64,000 nucleotides of DNA from Lewinellaceae bacterium (GTDB lineage Bacteria; Bacteroidota; Bacteroidia; Chitinophagales; Saprospiraceae), in NCBI GenBank assembly GCA_020636045.1, contig JACJYP010000008.1, positions 124,001-188,000 on the forward strand, written 5' to 3'. Positions 8,655-18,734 of this stretch are shown here, piece after piece. The first letter of the stretch is position 1. Every line of letters starts with the position of its first letter. The notes below the pieces were generated by a model, which did no database searches, had not been told where the DNA came from, and was given only the letters and a program-made list of their open reading frames with translations. A program made the translations under genes and the position numbers.

Positions 8655-11600
8655 ATGTACAAGTTTCTAATCCCTCTATTCGCGTGCTTCATTTGCACGT
8701 CAACGCTCCTTCGCGCCCAGGTTCCTCAAGTTATCTCAGTTCCGTATCCCTTTGACCCGACTACCCTCCCCACCGGTCCTGACGGCGCCGCCTGTAATTT
8801 CGCAGGTACCTACACGCTCGGACAGTTTATCGGGCAAAGCAACGACGCAGACCTCGATACCATTTTTCTCTGCCACGGCGACTCACTCATGCTGACAGGC
8901 AACGGCGACTTCGACCTGAGCGGCGACCCGAATGCCGCTACGCAACCGGGTGTCGCCTATATTTTTTATTCCTGTATGCCGACGATCGACGGCATGACCC
9001 TTCAGAATATTCTCGCCAACGACCCTTGTCTGTTGCTGGCGCCGAACAACCTGCCTTATTTCGCTTTCGGACAGCCCAACGGCGATATCTGGCTTTCCAA
9101 TACAGGCAACCTCCAGACGCTTTTCAACAGCGGCCAGCCCGTGATGTTGTTTTTTGCGCCTGCTACGGTCGACGACTTTTTCTCAACGCAACCCTACGAA
9201 CCCGTATCGCCGGGCTTTCCGCCGGGTCCATGCGTCAACGTAAATACTGCCGCCAAATTCCAGGTGGTGTACCTGAACGCTATTGTGGAAAGCGGTGTTT
9301 CTTCCAACTTCGGCAACGATTGTCTTGGCAAATTCCGCGTCAGTGGCGGCTACCCGCAGTGGGATCCGAGCGCCAAATACACTATTGAAATTTCACTGGC
9401 AAGTGATCCGACCGTCAAGGCGCTGATCTACAATGCCCAAGATCAGTTGAAGCACAATGTCGACGTGATCTTTTCCGTCCCGCAGCCCGGCATCTACAAT
9501 GTCACCATTGAAGACGGCAAGAGCTGCGGCCATTCCTTCCAGATCGACATGAGCAGCTGTGATGCGACAGACAATGTCGTCATTACGGCTCCCGACACGC
9601 TTTCGCCTCCGGGTTCGCAACTTTGCATCCCGGTATATGCGGAAGGTTTTACCATCGTCGGCGCTTCTTTCTCCCTCGACTGGGACCCGAATATCCTGCA
9701 ATATACCGGCGTACAAAACCCCAACCCGGCGATCGGTACTTTCAACGCCGGTAACCTGAATACACAAAATACCCTGCAGGGGCAACTAGGCGCCATTATT
9801 TACGACCAGGATAATATTGGCAATACCATTACTATTCCCGACGGCGAGGTTTTGTTTGAAGTGTGTTTCAACGTGATCGGGCCGATGGACTCCTGTACCG
9901 TCATGACAGCCGCTAACTCGCCTTCGCAGATCAATATCGAGGATCCGATGGGCAATTCGCTCGCGCTCACGGTCAACAATGGCCAGATGTGTGTAGGCTT
10001 CCTGCCTTTCGACATTCTAATTGAGGTGATCGATACGACCTGTACCGGTACCGCTTCGATCATGGTGACGGCTTCCGGCGGCCTAGAAGGATATGAGGTT
10101 GTGATCGAAAAACTGGTCACAGGTCCGAGCAGTCTCGGCAATATCGCCAACTCCGGCGGCTCCTATGTACGCAGCGGCCTCAACGACGGTGTTTACTCGA
10201 TTTGCGTAACAGACGATAACGGCGTGGGTACCAATATTTTTTGCGATACGATCACGCTAAGCATTCCCACACTGGGGGCCTCCCTTCAAAATACACAATC
10301 GCCGAGCTGTAGCGGTAATATGGATGGTACCGTAACCGCCATCGTTTCCGTCAGCGGTACGGTTGTGCCCAACCCCGGCCCCAACTTCACCTTCAACTGG
10401 ACGCCAGCCCCGAGCCCGACCGGTCCGGTGTATGCGAATGCAGCGGCCGGCAACTACGCCGTTACGATCACCGACACCAACACCGGCTGTACTGCCACGG
10501 CCTCCGGCACCCTCAGCCAGCCGCAACTGGTATCCGGCTCGGGTGTCGTCACTCCGGCCTCCTGCCCGGGTGTTTTCGACGGCGCGATCACTTATACGCC
10601 ACAGGGCGGCACGCCATTCGCAGGCGGCGGTTACAATTATAACTGGGAATACACCCCTTCGCCGAGCATTCCGCCGACGCAGGGCCCCACCGGACAAGGA
10701 AACCCCATTACCATTACTGACCTGCCTGCCGGCTCGTGGTTCGTGACCATCACAGACGCGAACGGCTGTACGCATACGGAAGAACTTGTCGTCACCAATC
10801 AGCGCGAAGTGGACGTCGTGATGACCACGATCACCAACACGCTTTGTGCCGGAGACAGCAACGGCTCTGTCTGTGTAGAAGTGCAGGAAACGCCCGCATC
10901 TGCAAACCCGAATTACTCGTTCTTCTGGACGCCGCTCGGCTTCCCCCAGAACGATACTCCGCTGACATCATGTTATACCGACCTGCCGGCAGGCTCGTAC
11001 AGCGTACTCGCGATCGATGCCCAGGGCTGTGCAGATACCGCCACCTTCGAGGTGTTGTCCCCGCAACCATTTGTGCTGGATACCATATCGCTACAGAACC
11101 CGGGTTGTGTTTTTCAGAACAACGGCTCGATCACTGTGCAGGGCTTCGGCGGCACGGGCGGGCCGAACTATACCTATAACTGGACCCCGGCTGCTATGGG
11201 GAATATGATCTCCGGTCTATCTCCCGGCATGTATTCGGTAACGGCAACGGACGCCAACGGTTGTATCGATTCGCTGAACTTTACCCTTCAGTTGCCATTG
11301 CCGCCTGCCATCACCGCTGTGGATTCTACATCCGTAAAATGTGGCAGCGACGGTTGCCTTACCGTAACTTCTCCAACCGGTGTTGTCTTCAACTGGCAAA
11401 CCCTGGACGGTATGCCGATCGGCTCCACTGCTCAGGTCTGCGATCTGCCGGGCGACACCTTCGTCGTAATGATCACGGATGCCGGGGGTTGCATGACGAC
11501 CGATACTTTCTCGCTTGCTCCTGTAACACCGCTTTCATTCTCCGACACAACATTGATCAATCCTTCCTGCTTCGGATATGACGACGGCAGCATCAGCGTT

Positions 11601-13268
11601 GGGGTTATGGACGGCAATCCCACGTATTTTTTCCTTTGGAATGATTCGATCGGACAGACCACTCCGACACTGGTCAACGTGCCTTCCGGAGATTTTATCG
11701 TTACGGTGACCGATTCGCAGGGCTGTACGCTGGAAGGCACCTTTACCCTGACCGATCCGCCGGCGATACAGACCTTCTTTACAGAAGCGATGCCGACCTC
11801 CTGTTTCGGAGTATGCGATGGCAGTATCACCATAAGTGCACAATACGCGACCGTGCCTCCTACTACCACTGATTTCAATTTCGTGTGGGACGACGGCGGC
11901 ACCGACTCCATCAGAACCGACCTCTGTGCCGATACGATCGGTGTGATCACCATCGACGGCAATAACTGCTTTGTGATCAACTCGGTAATTATCCCGAGCC
12001 CGCCGCCGGTGGGTTATGACACGCTTTATACCATTCCGGCTACTTGCGACGGCAGTTCCGACGGCCAGGCCTTTATCGAAGGCTCCGGCGGCAACGGCGG
12101 TCCGTACACCTACACCTGGGAAGGCGGCACCAACACTGGTATTCCGGCTGGCGAATATAACGTGACTGTAAGCGATCAGGATGGGTGTACCGGCGTATTC
12201 GTGGCCGAAGTCACCGACCCCGATCCGGTGGAAGTCCTGCTCGATGACCAGACTTCGAGTGACGTATTGTGCGCAGGCGAAGAGAGCGGCATACTGGCCG
12301 TGACCGTAACGGGTGGCAACCCCGGCGGCTACACCTACATGTGGGCCGATGCGAATGGTATGGTGCTGAGTAACAGCAATATGGCGATCGTGGAAAACCT
12401 GGCTGCCGGCACTTATTTTGTGACGGTGACCGACCCGCTGGGCTGCACAGGCGTCCAGACGCTGCCGCTGTACGAACCGCCGCCCGTAGTGGGTTCCTAC
12501 CTGCCCTGGGAAGCCTTGCTTTGCTACGGCGACGAAACTACTTTGTATATCGACACGATAACAGGTGGCGCCGGCGGACCTTACCAGTTCAGCCTCGATT
12601 TCGGCGTGACGCTCAATCCCACGTTCCCGGTATCCATGAGCGGCGGTGAGCACTACATCACTTATCTCGACCGCCTGGGCTGCGAAACGACGGATACGAT
12701 CTTCGTGATCGAACCCGAGCCCATCGGGGTAACGTTCAACCCGATCGAGATCGAGATCGAACTCGGCGATTCCATTCAACTGAATCCGCTGATCACAGGC
12801 GCCGTCGTGGACACGTTCCTGTGGACCCCGATCGACGGACTTCAAAACCCGAACTCGATCACGCCGACGGTATACACTTTCAACAGCCAGGCATATACCC
12901 TGACGGTATTCGATGCCAACGGTTGTTCGGGTACGGGTTCTGTACAGATCAATATCGACCCGAACCGGAACGTGTACATTCCCAATATATTCATGCCGGG
13001 CAACCCGAACGGGCTGAACGACCACTTCAATCCCCAGATCGGACGTGGCGTAGAACTCGTGAATTATATGCGCATCTACGACCGCTGGGGTACCCTCATG
13101 TACGAACGCGACGAGTTCTTCCCGAACAACGACAACCTTGCAGAAGGATGGGATGGCAAATACAAGGGCGACTACGTCAACCCCGCTGTGTTTGTTTATG
13201 TCATAGAAGTCAAATTCCTCGACGGACGCGTACTGCTCTATCGCGGTGATGTGACCGTTGTGCGATAA
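8655..13268 (+). CDS. Giant secreted SprB-repeat protein with gliding-motility (CHU_C) C-terminal domain
   Basis: 1537 residues with signal peptide YKFLIPLFACFICTSTLLRAQ. Residues ~1-300 contain an unrecognised domain. A cohesin-like beta-sandwich follows at about 310-450 (GASFSLDWDPNILQYTGV). Roughly eleven SprB-type repeats fill ~455-1430, each with a C-x-G-x-x-x-G start, a YxYxW core and a GxYxVTVTDxxGC end. The final ~100 residues form the gliding-motility C-terminal / CHU_C domain (VYIPNIFMPGNPNGLNDHF, YDRWGTLMYE, GWDGKYKGDYVNPAVFVYVIEV), a T9SS type B signal. The protein is probably a surface adhesin exported by T9SS. Repeats are diverged rather than identical, so recent expansion is not evident. 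It is monocistronic, with a strong terminator after it. Confidence 0.85.
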   Translation: MYKFLIPLFACFICTSTLLRAQVPQVISVPYPFDPTTLPTGPDGAACNFAGTYTLGQFIGQSNDADLDTIFLCHGDSLMLTGNGDFDLSGDPNAATQPGVAYIFYSCMPTIDGMTLQNILANDPCLLLAPNNLPYFAFGQPNGDIWLSNTGNLQTLFNSGQPVMLFFAPATVDDFFSTQPYEPVSPGFPPGPCVNVNTAAKFQVVYLNAIVESGVSSNFGNDCLGKFRVSGGYPQWDPSAKYTIEISLASDPTVKALIYNAQDQLKHNVDVIFSVPQPGIYNVTIEDGKSCGHSFQIDMSSCDATDNVVITAPDTLSPPGSQLCIPVYAEGFTIVGASFSLDWDPNILQYTGVQNPNPAIGTFNAGNLNTQNTLQGQLGAIIYDQDNIGNTITIPDGEVLFEVCFNVIGPMDSCTVMTAANSPSQINIEDPMGNSLALTVNNGQMCVGFLPFDILIEVIDTTCTGTASIMVTASGGLEGYEVVIEKLVTGPSSLGNIANSGGSYVRSGLNDGVYSICVTDDNGVGTNIFCDTITLSIPTLGASLQNTQSPSCSGNMDGTVTAIVSVSGTVVPNPGPNFTFNWTPAPSPTGPVYANAAAGNYAVTITDTNTGCTATASGTLSQPQLVSGSGVVTPASCPGVFDGAITYTPQGGTPFAGGGYNYNWEYTPSPSIPPTQGPTGQGNPITITDLPAGSWFVTITDANGCTHTEELVVTNQREVDVVMTTITNTLCAGDSNGSVCVEVQETPASANPNYSFFWTPLGFPQNDTPLTSCYTDLPAGSYSVLAIDAQGCADTATFEVLSPQPFVLDTISLQNPGCVFQNNGSITVQGFGGTGGPNYTYNWTPAAMGNMISGLSPGMYSVTATDANGCIDSLNFTLQLPLPPAITAVDSTSVKCGSDGCLTVTSPTGVVFNWQTLDGMPIGSTAQVCDLPGDTFVVMITDAGGCMTTDTFSLAPVTPLSFSDTTLINPSCFGYDDGSISVGVMDGNPTYFFLWNDSIGQTTPTLVNVPSGDFIVTVTDSQGCTLEGTFTLTDPPAIQTFFTEAMPTSCFGVCDGSITISAQYATVPPTTTDFNFVWDDGGTDSIRTDLCADTIGVITIDGNNCFVINSVIIPSPPPVGYDTLYTIPATCDGSSDGQAFIEGSGGNGGPYTYTWEGGTNTGIPAGEYNVTVSDQDGCTGVFVAEVTDPDPVEVLLDDQTSSDVLCAGEESGILAVTVTGGNPGGYTYMWADANGMVLSNSNMAIVENLAAGTYFVTVTDPLGCTGVQTLPLYEPPPVVGSYLPWEALLCYGDETTLYIDTITGGAGGPYQFSLDFGVTLNPTFPVSMSGGEHYITYLDRLGCETTDTIFVIEPEPIGVTFNPIEIEIELGDSIQLNPLITGAVVDTFLWTPIDGLQNPNSITPTVYTFNSQAYTLTVFDANGCSGTGSVQINIDPNRNVYIPNIFMPGNPNGLNDHFNPQIGRGVELVNYMRIYDRWGTLMYERDEFFPNNDNLAEGWDGKYKGDYVNPAVFVYVIEVKFLDGRVLLYRGDVTVVR

Positions 13269-13290
13269 AACATACCTCGTAAAAACAGAA

Positions 13291-13329
13291 CGGGCCATTC
13301 CGGAGTAACCGGAGTGGCCCGCTTTTTTA
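13291..13329. terminator. Strong bidirectional terminator after SprB-repeat gene
   Basis: A 13-bp stem (CGGGCCATTCCGG / CCGGAGTGGCCCG, one G-T wobble) with an AGTAA loop, followed by CTTTTTTAT. It lies between the convergent genes ending at 13268 and 13348 and may serve both. Confidence 0.85.
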
Positions 13330-13347
13330 TTGCTCACCTGAATACTA

Positions 13348-14310
13348 TCAGGGTCCTCCTTTTGTTTTTTTCGTTTTGGAACGCCCCAGGATATCTTTAT
13401 CATTCCTGTTGTCCAGCACAGGTTCCGGTCGGGGCGGCTCGGACATGACGTCGTTAAAAACTTTATCGACGAATTTCCACCTGCCTTTATCGAGTTGCAA
13501 TCCGTCGTAACTGCCGTCGGTTACAAACGTGATCCCGCGACCGAAGGGACTGGGCACCGGTATCAAATGGTCGAAGAGCACCATCTGATATTGCTCGTCC
13601 CAGTTGACGCGGGCGGATGCTTCCGCAGAATATTCGAACAACATGCGAAACGCTGCTTTTTTGGCGTCGGGTTTGTCAAATACCGGGGCGCCGAAAGCCG
13701 GAACGCCGTTTTTGTCGAAGCTCAGCACGTCAATCACCTTTCTTTTGTCAAAAAAGGAATAGGCATCGTAGCCGAAAAGCAGGTATTTTCTTCCCTCTTT
13801 GCTGTCGAACTGGATCAGGTTGTAATACAGAACTCCGTACCAGTTGTCGGGCGGCAGGCTTTCGTGCATCGGAACGATCTCCATGTTGTCGCTCCGGTCG
13901 ACAAGGGGAGTGAGTTTCAGTTCCGGCGTATTCATCTGGATAGCACCGTAATACCGGTAGGTGCTGTCGTTGACAAACAGTTGCCAGGTAAAAATGCGGA
14001 AACTGCTGTCGGGAGGCGACATGATGGAAACACTTTTCACCCGATCGAATGTATAATGGAAAGAATGCTCGACTTTCAGGGTTCTGACCAGCGTTGTGAT
14101 CAGGGCGCGGCAAGCGGCAAAACGCTCTTGCTCGATCGAGTCATTCACGACGGCATAGGAAAGGAGTGCAAGGGTATCTTCACCCATTTTCAGCCGTTCA
14201 AGCGCTTCGGGGCTAAATTGTACGGGATGGTTTTTTTTCGGCTGTGCCAGAGCGGGCAGCGCCGAAGCAACAAGCGTTGCCAGGAGCAAACCCCTTATTT
14301 TCAATAACAT
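13348..14310 (-). CDS. Secreted protein of unknown function
   Basis: 320 residues from the ATG at 14310; a TTG six bases upstream is less likely. The N-terminus is a signal peptide (LLKIRGLLLATLVASALPALAQ). The mature protein is soluble with recognisable conserved-looking blocks (FTWQLFVNDSTYRYYG, NWYGVLYYNLIQFDSKEGRKYLLFGYDAY, VLFDHLIPVPSPFGRGITFVTDGSYDG). Similar proteins occur in Saprospira-type Bacteroidota, but I recognise no named family or catalytic motif. The C-terminus is basic (KDILGRSKTKKTKGGP) and is not a T9SS signal. A periplasmic location is inferred. Confidence 0.6.
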   Translation of the reverse strand: MLLKIRGLLLATLVASALPALAQPKKNHPVQFSPEALERLKMGEDTLALLSYAVVNDSIEQERFAACRALITTLVRTLKVEHSFHYTFDRVKSVSIMSPPDSSFRIFTWQLFVNDSTYRYYGAIQMNTPELKLTPLVDRSDNMEIVPMHESLPPDNWYGVLYYNLIQFDSKEGRKYLLFGYDAYSFFDKRKVIDVLSFDKNGVPAFGAPVFDKPDAKKAAFRMLFEYSAEASARVNWDEQYQMVLFDHLIPVPSPFGRGITFVTDGSYDGLQLDKGRWKFVDKVFNDVMSEPPRPEPVLDNRNDKDILGRSKTKKTKGGP

Positions 14311-14419
14311 ATTCAACTTTATTTAACGTGAGGGTCAGGGCAATAAACGTTGCAGCATGCCAAAAATTGCAACGCAGCAAGTGTGACGCAACTTGAGCGG
14401 GCAGGTCACCAGGTGAGGT

Positions 14420-15871
14420 TTATCCCAGTGCATCCAGTTTCTCCAGCAACCATTCGTGATTGACGGTGCTTGCCTTTTCCCGGACGATCTCTTCGCGCAG
14501 TTTTTCTACAGAAGCCTTGTCGCCGGGAGCAAGGCGAGTAATGCGGCGCACATATTTGACCAGATTGAGATAACTGCGCCCAAGTTGTTGCGGTATATTT
14601 TTATGCCGGTTCAGGAATACCCGGAATGATTCGGTAAATGAATCGAGCGCGTCCAGTTCGTCGAGTTCGTAATAGGTGATCGTCAGAATGGCTTTGCTGA
14701 TCAGGTTGTAACCGATATCCTCGTATTCGATGTCGCGCAAAAGGTCCAGCACCTTGTCGTATTTCTTCTGGTACAGGTATACCCTCGCCAGGTTGAACGT
14801 ATAGGCATTTTGCCGGGAGTCCTTGGGCAGAAACTGCATGTAATCCTGAGCAAAAGATTCGGCCCACTCGAGTTTTCCGAGCCGCAATGCCGCTGCGATG
14901 ATATTGTTGAACCGCCAGGGAGCCAGTTCGCCCTTGAACAGAAAAACACCTTTCTGAACCGCCTCTTCGCAGACCTCGAAATACTCTTGCAAAAATGCGC
15001 GATTGCCCTGGTTGATCTTCCCGGTACAATAATGCAACACCGAATCGATGATCTCGATAGATTCATGCTGGGGCATCAGTTCGATGTAGCGGTTGAGAAT
15101 ACGCCTGAGATTGTAATAGTGATCGACATCGTCCTCTTCCAGGAGGGTCATCAGGGCGTAGTAATAGATGGCCAGGGCCGGCACGTCTTCAATGGGGTAG
15201 TTGCGGAGGTACGATACTACTTCATTGATGAACTTGAGGTCATACTGGTGAGTACGGGTTTTTTTCTGGCTGATGACAGCGATATAAAGTTTGATCTTTT
15301 CGATCCAGTAGAACAGGTCAAGGTTATTCGATATATCTTCCACGTTCGACCGCACATCCAGTTTTACGTCGAAGTCCATCATGGTGTAGAAGTTCCGCTC
15401 GATCGAATAAGCCTTGTAGTAGTACTCAAGGGAACGGTAGGAGATACGTTCAAGGTCACTGCGCGCCTGTCGCAGGGCTCCGTTGAATAAGGGTTCCAGT
15501 TTGCGTTGCACGACGAAGTCGAGCACATCGATGGACTGGCGGGAGCGATCCTGTGAGATCAGCTCCTGCGCCATGAATTGTCCGACCAGTTTCAGCAGAT
15601 CGGAGCAGTATTTACGAAAATTAACGTCATCGAAAGGCTCTTTGGGGAAAAGGGCCTTCCATACTTTTTCGCGGTTAAAACCCGGTTTTCCCTTTTCAAT
15701 ATGCGCAAGCAGTATCTCACAAAGGCTGGTCAGGGTCTTGCTTTGATTGAAGTAGGGAGAATACAGGTATTTCAGCAGCCGCTTGTGTTCAGCGCTTTCA
15801 AGGTAGCGCAGCGCCTGATATACCTTGTTGCTATGCAGTTCGGATTCGGGATGTGGATCTTTCCTCGACAT
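14420..15871 (-). CDS. Uncharacterised helical protein, paralog 1 of 3 in this window
   Basis: 483 residues from the ATG at 15871; an ATG at 15901 would add ten residues. There is no signal peptide or membrane helix, and the sequence reads as alpha-helical throughout, TPR-like in spacing. Landmarks are LKYLYSPYFNQSKTL near the N-terminus, LWKALFP-type spacing (VWKALFPKEPFDDVNFRKY), and a C-terminal segment with FRVFLNRHKNIP followed by NHEWLLEKLDAL. The same order of motifs appears in the proteins at 48282-49982 and 63085-64000. No function is known to me; a scaffold or protein-interaction role is only a guess from the helical repeat character. Confidence 0.65.
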   Translation of the reverse strand: MSRKDPHPESELHSNKVYQALRYLESAEHKRLLKYLYSPYFNQSKTLTSLCEILLAHIEKGKPGFNREKVWKALFPKEPFDDVNFRKYCSDLLKLVGQFMAQELISQDRSRQSIDVLDFVVQRKLEPLFNGALRQARSDLERISYRSLEYYYKAYSIERNFYTMMDFDVKLDVRSNVEDISNNLDLFYWIEKIKLYIAVISQKKTRTHQYDLKFINEVVSYLRNYPIEDVPALAIYYYALMTLLEEDDVDHYYNLRRILNRYIELMPQHESIEIIDSVLHYCTGKINQGNRAFLQEYFEVCEEAVQKGVFLFKGELAPWRFNNIIAAALRLGKLEWAESFAQDYMQFLPKDSRQNAYTFNLARVYLYQKKYDKVLDLLRDIEYEDIGYNLISKAILTITYYELDELDALDSFTESFRVFLNRHKNIPQQLGRSYLNLVKYVRRITRLAPGDKASVEKLREEIVREKASTVNHEWLLEKLDALG

Positions 15872-16078
15872 GGTGTGATCTGTGTCGGATTCACAGGGCA
15901 TTTATCTATCCAAAACCCGGGCCGAAACCATCGCTTAATTTTTTTCGACCAAAATGCCCGGAAGAAGTACCCGTGAAGATTTTTTTTAAACTGTTGATTA
16001 AAAGACATTTATACAGCCGTCCTACAGACCGGATGCAAACGCCTCATTCACAAAGATATTTTTTTGTTTGCCCGTAGA

Positions 16079-16107
16079 TTTGGTTCGCCGGAAAACTTCT
16101 ATTTTTG
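16079..16107 (+). promoter_or_regulatory. Bacteroidota promoter, TTTG-N17-TATTTTTG
   Basis: TTTG at 16079-16082 and TATTTTTG at 16100-16107 are separated by 17 bases. This matches the Bacteroidota primary sigma consensus and lies 26 bases upstream of the ATG at 16134. Confidence 0.7.
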
Positions 16108-16133
16108 ATCGTTTTTAATCTAACATTGCAGCC

Positions 16134-18647
16134 ATGAATGTACATTTACTTCAACCTCGAATCCGGGAGTTGTTGTTTGCTGTTTTCATTGTTTTAGGCG
16201 CAGGTGTACCCGTTTCAGCACAAAGTGGAGCCTACAGGAACCTGATCACAGCTATCAATACAGAAGTTGCCGATACGATTGCAGGAATGAACCTGGCCGT
16301 TACCCAGGTGAATCCCCTGGCACAAAACGGAGATGTCGATATCACCATCCTTCAGTCTGGAGGCTCCGGCAATCCCTACATATACCAGATCAAATATACA
16401 CCGGACCCCGGATTTACGGGGGTAGATACGTTTGCGCTTCAGTTGCACTACGTCGGGAATTTCCCTTACCTGGTTTACAAGGCTTATCGCGTGTCCGTTT
16501 ATCCCTCGCTGGTCACCGGCAGGCCCGATTTTGCGATTACGACCGTTGGCACACCCGTTGCGATCGATGTACTGTCCAATGATGAAGGCACACAAATGCC
16601 GCTCTACGTGTCGGAAATCCCCCTGGTGAACAATGGTACGGCCAGTATCAATGCATCCGGGCAGGTGGTGTTCACGCCCGATGCGGGCTTTACCGGTGTG
16701 GCGCATGTCAACTATGTCGTCTGCGATGCAGTCAACACCTGCAAAACCGTGCAGGTCAACATCGGCGTCAACAATTCAGCGCCCTCGAGTGATACCATCC
16801 GCGTCGCCACCGGGAAAAACACCAAACTGGTCATCCCCCTTACTTACGACGGCTACACCTTGTTCCAGGCGCCTACGCATGGCGTCGTTGTATTGCCGAA
16901 CAGCCAGTCCTTTTCCTATTCCCCGGATATCAATTACACGGGTACCGATCAGTTCGTGCTGTCCCTGAACTACTCCGGGACAACGGTCTACAAGACTGTT
17001 ATCCTCGATGTGCTCAACACCCCGACCCAGAATACCATGGCGATGGACGATTATGTGTTCACGCCGACGGATGAGCCCATTACTTTCAATGTTCGCGAAA
17101 ATGATATCGGCAACCTGCTGGTGAAGAGCTGGGTAACGCCGGCGACTTTACAGGGTACTATTTCCAATACCAACGGGAGCGGAGATGTGACGTTCACGCC
17201 CAATCCGGGTTTCAACGGGGTTGCCACATTTTACTATCGCATCGGCAACATGTATGTGTCGAATCTCGAAATGGCAGCGGTCAACGTGATCGTCGGGAAT
17301 ATGAATCCCGCTGCGGCCACTTACGACCTGACCACACCGCGGGAAACGCCCTTTGTGATCAACTATCAGATCCCGTTTATCGGTTTTGATTTCTCTATTG
17401 TAGACCCGCCTGACAACGGTTTTTGCTCTTTTTTCCCGGGATATACAACCCAGGATATCAACGGGCAGTCGGTATCGGGCTACAACTTGCTCGTATACAC
17501 CCCCGACAACGATTTTATCGGCACCGATGAGTTTGAAGTGACCTATTGCTTGACAGCCAACGGGCAATGCCGCAACGTAAAGGTGGTGATGAATGTCGTG
17601 GACGTTTTTTCCTCAAACGGTCCGTATTGTATCAATGATTGCGTGTGGGCCGGTGATGTGAACAGCGACGGCATTGTAAACAACAAGGATATCCTCCCGC
17701 TGGGATATTACCTCGGTTTCGACGGTTTTGTACGACCCGATGCTTCACTCGAATGGTATGGGCAGTACGCGGAAAACTGGGATAACCCTTATACCGGCAG
17801 TCCGGTAGATGCCAAGCACGCCGATACCGACGGTGACGGCACGATCCGAACAGACGATACGCTGGCGATCAGCCTTTTTTACGGGCAAACGCACAATTTC
17901 GTGCCCCTTATCCCGCCTACAGCCAAAAACCTGCCGTTTTACTACAACGTATTGACGCCCGACCCGCAGGTTGGCGATCTGGTAGAAGTGGAGGTTTCAT
18001 TAGGCAGCGCCGTACATCCTGTCATTGATGTATACGGCTTCACTTTCGACCTGACGCTCAGTCCGACCATCAAGGATTCGGCGCTGAATATGACATACTA
18101 CAATAATTCCTGGCTGAACCTGAACTCGCCCTCTTTGTGGTTTGAGAAAAATCCGCAACAGGGCAGGCTTGAAACGGCCTTCACCCGCACGGGCGGACTT
18201 TCGGCGAGCGGCTACGGAATTATCGGCAAATTCGATTTTATTGTTATTGACATCATTCATGGCGCCAAACCTTATGAAAAACCCCACCTCAAGGTAACGG
18301 TCGATCCGACACTGATGTGGGGAGACGGCGCTACCACCGCCGGTGGTGCGCAAGTTCTTGAAATACCCCTTCGCAGCGAGCCGCAGGCAGACAAGCCATC
18401 CACGGAAAACGATCTTTTCGTGTACCCATCGCCGGCAAGCGACCGCGTCAGCGTTCACCTCAATGGCAGTGAAACCATTGAATCTTTGTCCGTATTTGAT
18501 GCGACCGGTAAAACGGTGTATGACTCCGGCGAGACCAGCGCAGAGCATCTTGATCTGAACGTGGCCGACTTTCCGGAAGGTTTTTATGTAGTGACGGTAC
18601 AGACGCAGAGCGGTCGCTTCGTAAAAAAGATCCAGGTTCAACGGTAA
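16134..18647 (+). CDS. Large secreted protein with cadherin-like repeats, dockerin-like and cohesin-like modules, T9SS cargo
   Basis: 837 residues. After a signal region there are several cadherin-like / bacterial Ig-type repeats to about residue 490, each marked by PDxxFTGV-type loops (PDAGFTGVAHVNY, PDINYTGTDQFVL, PNPGFNGVATFYY, PDNDFIGTDEFEV). A dockerin-like calcium-loop region follows (GDVNSDGIVNNKDILPLG near 505, then DTDGDGTIRTDD near 560). A cohesin-like beta-sandwich comes next (VYGFTFDLTLSPTIKD). The tail is a T9SS type A sorting domain (VYPSPASDRVSVHL, DATGKTVYDSG, PEGFYVVTVQ). It is a surface or released protein, likely involved in adhesion or assembly. No enzymatic domain is seen. 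Confidence 0.78.
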   Translation: MNVHLLQPRIRELLFAVFIVLGAGVPVSAQSGAYRNLITAINTEVADTIAGMNLAVTQVNPLAQNGDVDITILQSGGSGNPYIYQIKYTPDPGFTGVDTFALQLHYVGNFPYLVYKAYRVSVYPSLVTGRPDFAITTVGTPVAIDVLSNDEGTQMPLYVSEIPLVNNGTASINASGQVVFTPDAGFTGVAHVNYVVCDAVNTCKTVQVNIGVNNSAPSSDTIRVATGKNTKLVIPLTYDGYTLFQAPTHGVVVLPNSQSFSYSPDINYTGTDQFVLSLNYSGTTVYKTVILDVLNTPTQNTMAMDDYVFTPTDEPITFNVRENDIGNLLVKSWVTPATLQGTISNTNGSGDVTFTPNPGFNGVATFYYRIGNMYVSNLEMAAVNVIVGNMNPAAATYDLTTPRETPFVINYQIPFIGFDFSIVDPPDNGFCSFFPGYTTQDINGQSVSGYNLLVYTPDNDFIGTDEFEVTYCLTANGQCRNVKVVMNVVDVFSSNGPYCINDCVWAGDVNSDGIVNNKDILPLGYYLGFDGFVRPDASLEWYGQYAENWDNPYTGSPVDAKHADTDGDGTIRTDDTLAISLFYGQTHNFVPLIPPTAKNLPFYYNVLTPDPQVGDLVEVEVSLGSAVHPVIDVYGFTFDLTLSPTIKDSALNMTYYNNSWLNLNSPSLWFEKNPQQGRLETAFTRTGGLSASGYGIIGKFDFIVIDIIHGAKPYEKPHLKVTVDPTLMWGDGATTAGGAQVLEIPLRSEPQADKPSTENDLFVYPSPASDRVSVHLNGSETIESLSVFDATGKTVYDSGETSAEHLDLNVADFPEGFYVVTVQTQSGRFVKKIQVQR

Positions 18648-18692
18648 CTTTTTATCCCGCCTTTCGTATAAGAACTCATTCATGGCTTAACG

Positions 18693-18729
18693 AAAAAAAC
18701 CCGCACCTGAATGCAGGAGCGGGTTTTTT
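18693..18729. terminator. Bidirectional terminator between convergent genes
   Basis: A7-CCCGC and GCGGG-T6 arms enclose a small CCTG/CAGG inner stem. It lies between the convergent genes ending at 18647 (+) and 18735 (-), with A and T tracts on both sides, so it can act in both directions. Confidence 0.85.
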
Positions 18730-18734
18730 CTGTT

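Noticed and set aside
11535..13403. A 622-codon open frame on the minus strand opposite the SprB-repeat gene
   Set aside because: It lies wholly within and antisense to a well-supported gene, has no domain-like character and reflects codon bias in the coding strand. Similar antisense frames at 27872-29200, 41860-43080 and 43195-44229 are rejected for the same reason.
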